Assembly (NCBI RefSeq): GCF_002368035.1
Contig: NZ_AP018222.1
Location: 2,892,534 to 2,956,533 of the forward strand
DNA from: Nostoc linckia NIES-25
Lineage (GTDB): Bacteria; Cyanobacteriota; Cyanobacteriia; Cyanobacteriales; Nostocaceae
Direction of reading: 5' to 3'
DNA length: 64,000 nt
The notes under the pieces are model-generated. The model was not told where the DNA came from. It did no database searches and worked only from the letters and a program-made list of their open reading frames with translations. The position numbers and the translations under genes are program-made. The stretch's first letter is position 1, and each line of letters opens with the position of its first letter. Of the stretch, positions 62,101 through 64,000 are shown one piece after another.

Positions 62101-62995
62101 CTAACTTGTTAAACTGTTCTCCGACATAGGAAAGTGAATCTTTGAGATGTTTATGGAAGTAGTTCCAGCCAACATTAGCACCAGATAAACCATGACCTCC
62201 GGGAAAAGCATAAAATACATGAACAATGCCTAATTTATTTAAGGTTTCATGGAAGGCTTTGGTAGAAGCTAGTAAATCAATATCGTTAACGCCTGCATCT
62301 AGGTAAACACGCAATTGCTTTTTCTCTTCAGGTGATAGCTGTTGCACAATTTGTTGAGGACTATTTTGGGAACCGCTGCTATCAGTAAAGTAACCGCTAT
62401 GGCTAAACAGAATATGGAAGTTGTTGAGATAGCGTAACCCGATATTAAAAGCTCCCCATCCCCCAGAAGATAGACCTCCCAGCGCCCAAAATTGGGGTTG
62501 TTCTAAAGTACGGTAGCGTGACTTGACAACTTGTACTAATTCCGAACCAATTAAAGTCCCGATTTTGCCATTTGGCCCATCAAAATAATCAGGATCGTAC
62601 AATGGACTGGAACCGCGATTATCATTACCATCAGGTGTAATTATAATCGACGGAGGTAATTTTTTAGTTTGATAAAGTTCGTGCAACACATCTAAAATTG
62701 CATATTTATCAGCAAAAGCGCGAGCATTATCATGTCCTCCATGTAGTAAGAAGATCGCGGGGTAGCGTTTTTGCTGATTTTTGTTATAGCCTGGAGGTAA
62801 AATTACGCCATAGTTGCGGACTGTACCCATCGCTTGGGAATTAAAGCTTGTTAATTGAAACTTTAGCCCAGTATTTGTTTCTTTTTGGGGCGGGTCTAGT
62901 TGTGGCGCACCTAAGATAAATACATAATAATAACCGACGGCGGTTAGGAGTGCGATCGCTCCTATCAAGCTAATTAAAAATTTAGAATTTTTCAT
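62087..62995 (-). CDS. alpha/beta-hydrolase esterase, membrane anchored or exported
   Basis: A 302-residue esterase of the enterochelin-esterase/EstD (PF00756) fold. An N-terminal hydrophobic segment (LISLIGAIALLTAVGYYYVF) acts as a signal or anchor. The nucleophile serine is in GGLSSGGWGAFN; acid and histidine are likely in YLDAGVNDIDL and FPGGHGL. HGGHDNARAF is a conserved oxyanion-side loop. Paralogue of the next gene, separated by 130 bp, same strand. It is upstream of the MprF-type gene, suggesting lipid or ester metabolism outside the membrane. The last residues are encoded inside a repeat. Confidence 0.85.
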   Translation of the reverse strand: MKNSKFLISLIGAIALLTAVGYYYVFILGAPQLDPPQKETNTGLKFQLTSFNSQAMGTVRNYGVILPPGYNKNQQKRYPAIFLLHGGHDNARAFADKYAILDVLHELYQTKKLPPSIIITPDGNDNRGSSPLYDPDYFDGPNGKIGTLIGSELVQVVKSRYRTLEQPQFWALGGLSSGGWGAFNIGLRYLNNFHILFSHSGYFTDSSGSQNSPQQIVQQLSPEEKKQLRVYLDAGVNDIDLLASTKAFHETLNKLGIVHVFYAFPGGHGLSGANVGWNYFHKHLKDSLSYVGEQFNKLGVKS

Positions 62996-63124
62996 ATATT
63001 TTTATCGTAAAAATTCACCTCTACTTCTATTAGAATTGAATATACTTAACCCGACGAAATTTTTCATCAGAGTTTTTCTATTCAATTTTGGACATCAAGC
63101 TTTTGAGAAGATTCTATTATTCAA

Positions 63125-64000
63125 TTACTTTTCAAAATTAAAACTTTGATTATCAGCTTGATGTGCTATCTCTGATAATTTGAATTGTTCCCCCACAAAT
63201 GTCAAAGAATCAGCTAAATGTTCTCGCCAATATTGCCAAGTATGACCGCCAGGAAACTCACGAAATAGATGGTAAATTTTCAGTTGTGCGAGGAGTTTAC
63301 TAAATTTTTGGCCTTCCTCAATTTCTTCAATATCCGATTTCCCAGTGTCGAGGTAGATTCTCAACCGTTTTTGGGCTTGTAGTGGAATAGTTTTGATAAA
63401 AATTATTGGGCTATTGTTCGGGCCACTTTTATCCCGAAAATAACCACTATGACTAAATAAAATTGAGAAATGATTCAGATTGTGTAATCCCACATTAACA
63501 GCACCCCAACCGCCAGAAGATAAACCACCTATGGCCCAAAAATCTGGATTTTTTAGTGTACGATAACGGCTTTGTACAACTTTTACTAATTCATCTCCTA
63601 AAGCTGTGGAGACTTTCCCGTTTGGGCCATCAATATATTCAGGGTCTCTGTAGGGACTAGAGCCGCGTTTGTCGTTGCCATCTGGTGTAATAATTATGCT
63701 GGGCGGCAACTTACCTGTACTATAAAGTTGCTTGAGAGTTTTGAGAGCTTGTCCCTTATTTTCAACAAACCAATCTGTAGGATTACCATGTCCGCCGTGG
63801 AGAAGAAAGATTACAGGATAGCTGCGTTTTGGGTTTTGTTCGTAGTCAGGCGGTAAAGAAACGGCGTAGGTACGACTTGTACCCATGACTTGACTATCGT
63901 AAGTTTCAATTTTATAGCTCAGGGGAGTAGCCAAGTTACTAGGATTAGGCTGGGATGGAAAAGGGGAAGGCGTTGTTTGTAAGTTTTGCTGTTGGAGTGG
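63125..64000 (-). CDS. alpha/beta-hydrolase esterase, paralogue, truncated by the window edge
   Basis: The frame is open from 63125 to the end of the window without a stop, so the 5' part is missing. A TTG at 63934 is not a convincing start, because coding continues upstream as a Pro/Gln-rich stretch (QTTPSPFPSQPNPSNL), typical of a linker after a signal or anchor. The core matches the gene at 62087: HGGHGNPTDWF, GGLSSGGWGAVNVG, YLDTGKSDIEE and FPGGHTWQYW. Same family and catalytic set. A tandem gene duplication is evident. Confidence 0.85.
   Translation of the reverse strand, partial: PLQQQNLQTTPSPFPSQPNPSNLATPLSYKIETYDSQVMGTSRTYAVSLPPDYEQNPKRSYPVIFLLHGGHGNPTDWFVENKGQALKTLKQLYSTGKLPPSIIITPDGNDKRGSSPYRDPEYIDGPNGKVSTALGDELVKVVQSRYRTLKNPDFWAIGGLSSGGWGAVNVGLHNLNHFSILFSHSGYFRDKSGPNNSPIIFIKTIPLQAQKRLRIYLDTGKSDIEEIEEGQKFSKLLAQLKIYHLFREFPGGHTWQYWREHLADSLTFVGEQFKLSEIAHQADNQSFNFEK

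Overview
The window looks like chromosomal DNA of a filamentous, probably heterocyst-forming (Nostocales-type) cyanobacterium. The evidence is photosystem I PsaK, the NtcA co-activator PipX with PipY and SepF, the cyanobacterial alkane pathway (acyl-ACP reductase and aldehyde-deformylating oxygenase), frequent GCGATCGC (HIP1-like) octamers, and abundant heptamer tandem repeats and small palindromic repeats of the kind common in Nostoc and Anabaena. No rRNA, tRNA, CRISPR array, prophage or intact insertion sequence was found. The genus assignment is an inference.  Layout. 1-2.7 kb: the end of a TPR gene, a ParD/ParE toxin-antitoxin pair and two small exported proteins. 3.1-13.1 kb (minus strand): a Ski2-like helicase, proC, sepF, pipY, pipX, a wrecked chorismate-binding enzyme gene (pabB/trpE type) broken by two miniature transposable elements, ecfT and der. 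13.6-18.3 kb: a secreted GloVer-repeat protein, a CBS-domain site-2 protease, an 83-bp tandem repeat and psaK. 18.4-24.3 kb: trpF, folE, an SDR, accA, aar and ado. 24.4-32 kb: an orphan sugar-type ABC permease, then a duplicated two-gene module in which a small protein with a cysteine-rich tail precedes a large two-partner-secretion (TpsA-like) exoprotein. 32-36.3 kb: an HTH-like hypothetical, moaA, rpsD, a TnpB remnant and a cysteine-repeat exported protein. 36.5-42.5 kb: a 1594-residue RTX adhesin-like protein behind a TIGR03032-family gene. 43.3-51 kb: a HEAT-repeat protein, a coiled-coil protein, a PRC-barrel protein, SMC, a dead DUF433 gene and a BON lipoprotein. 51.5-57.5 kb: an RNase D-like exonuclease, a TPR lipoprotein, an ActP-type symporter with its DUF485 partner, and a second site-2 protease. 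57.5-64 kb: an orphan 463-residue protein, a secreted Tudor-like protein, an MprF-type aminoacyl-phosphatidylglycerol synthase and two paralogous esterases, the last cut by the window edge.  How the genes relate. The pipX-pipY-sepF-proC stretch with der and ecfT is a conserved cyanobacterial neighbourhood tying nitrogen/PII signalling, PLP homeostasis, division and ribosome assembly together. aar, ado and accA link fatty-acid synthesis to hydrocarbon production. The two TpsA-like proteins, the RTX protein, the GloVer protein and several small signal-peptide proteins give the window a strong cell-surface or exoprotein character. The intergenic space is full of repeats, and several have entered genes: in-frame repeat material in smc, a repeat-encoded tail on trpF, and MITE insertions in the pabB/trpE pseudogene. 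The most interesting candidate new system is the duplicated small-Cys-tail protein plus TpsA module at 25.4-32.0 kb. It has decayed extra copies of the small gene and no recognisable modification or transport partner in the window.
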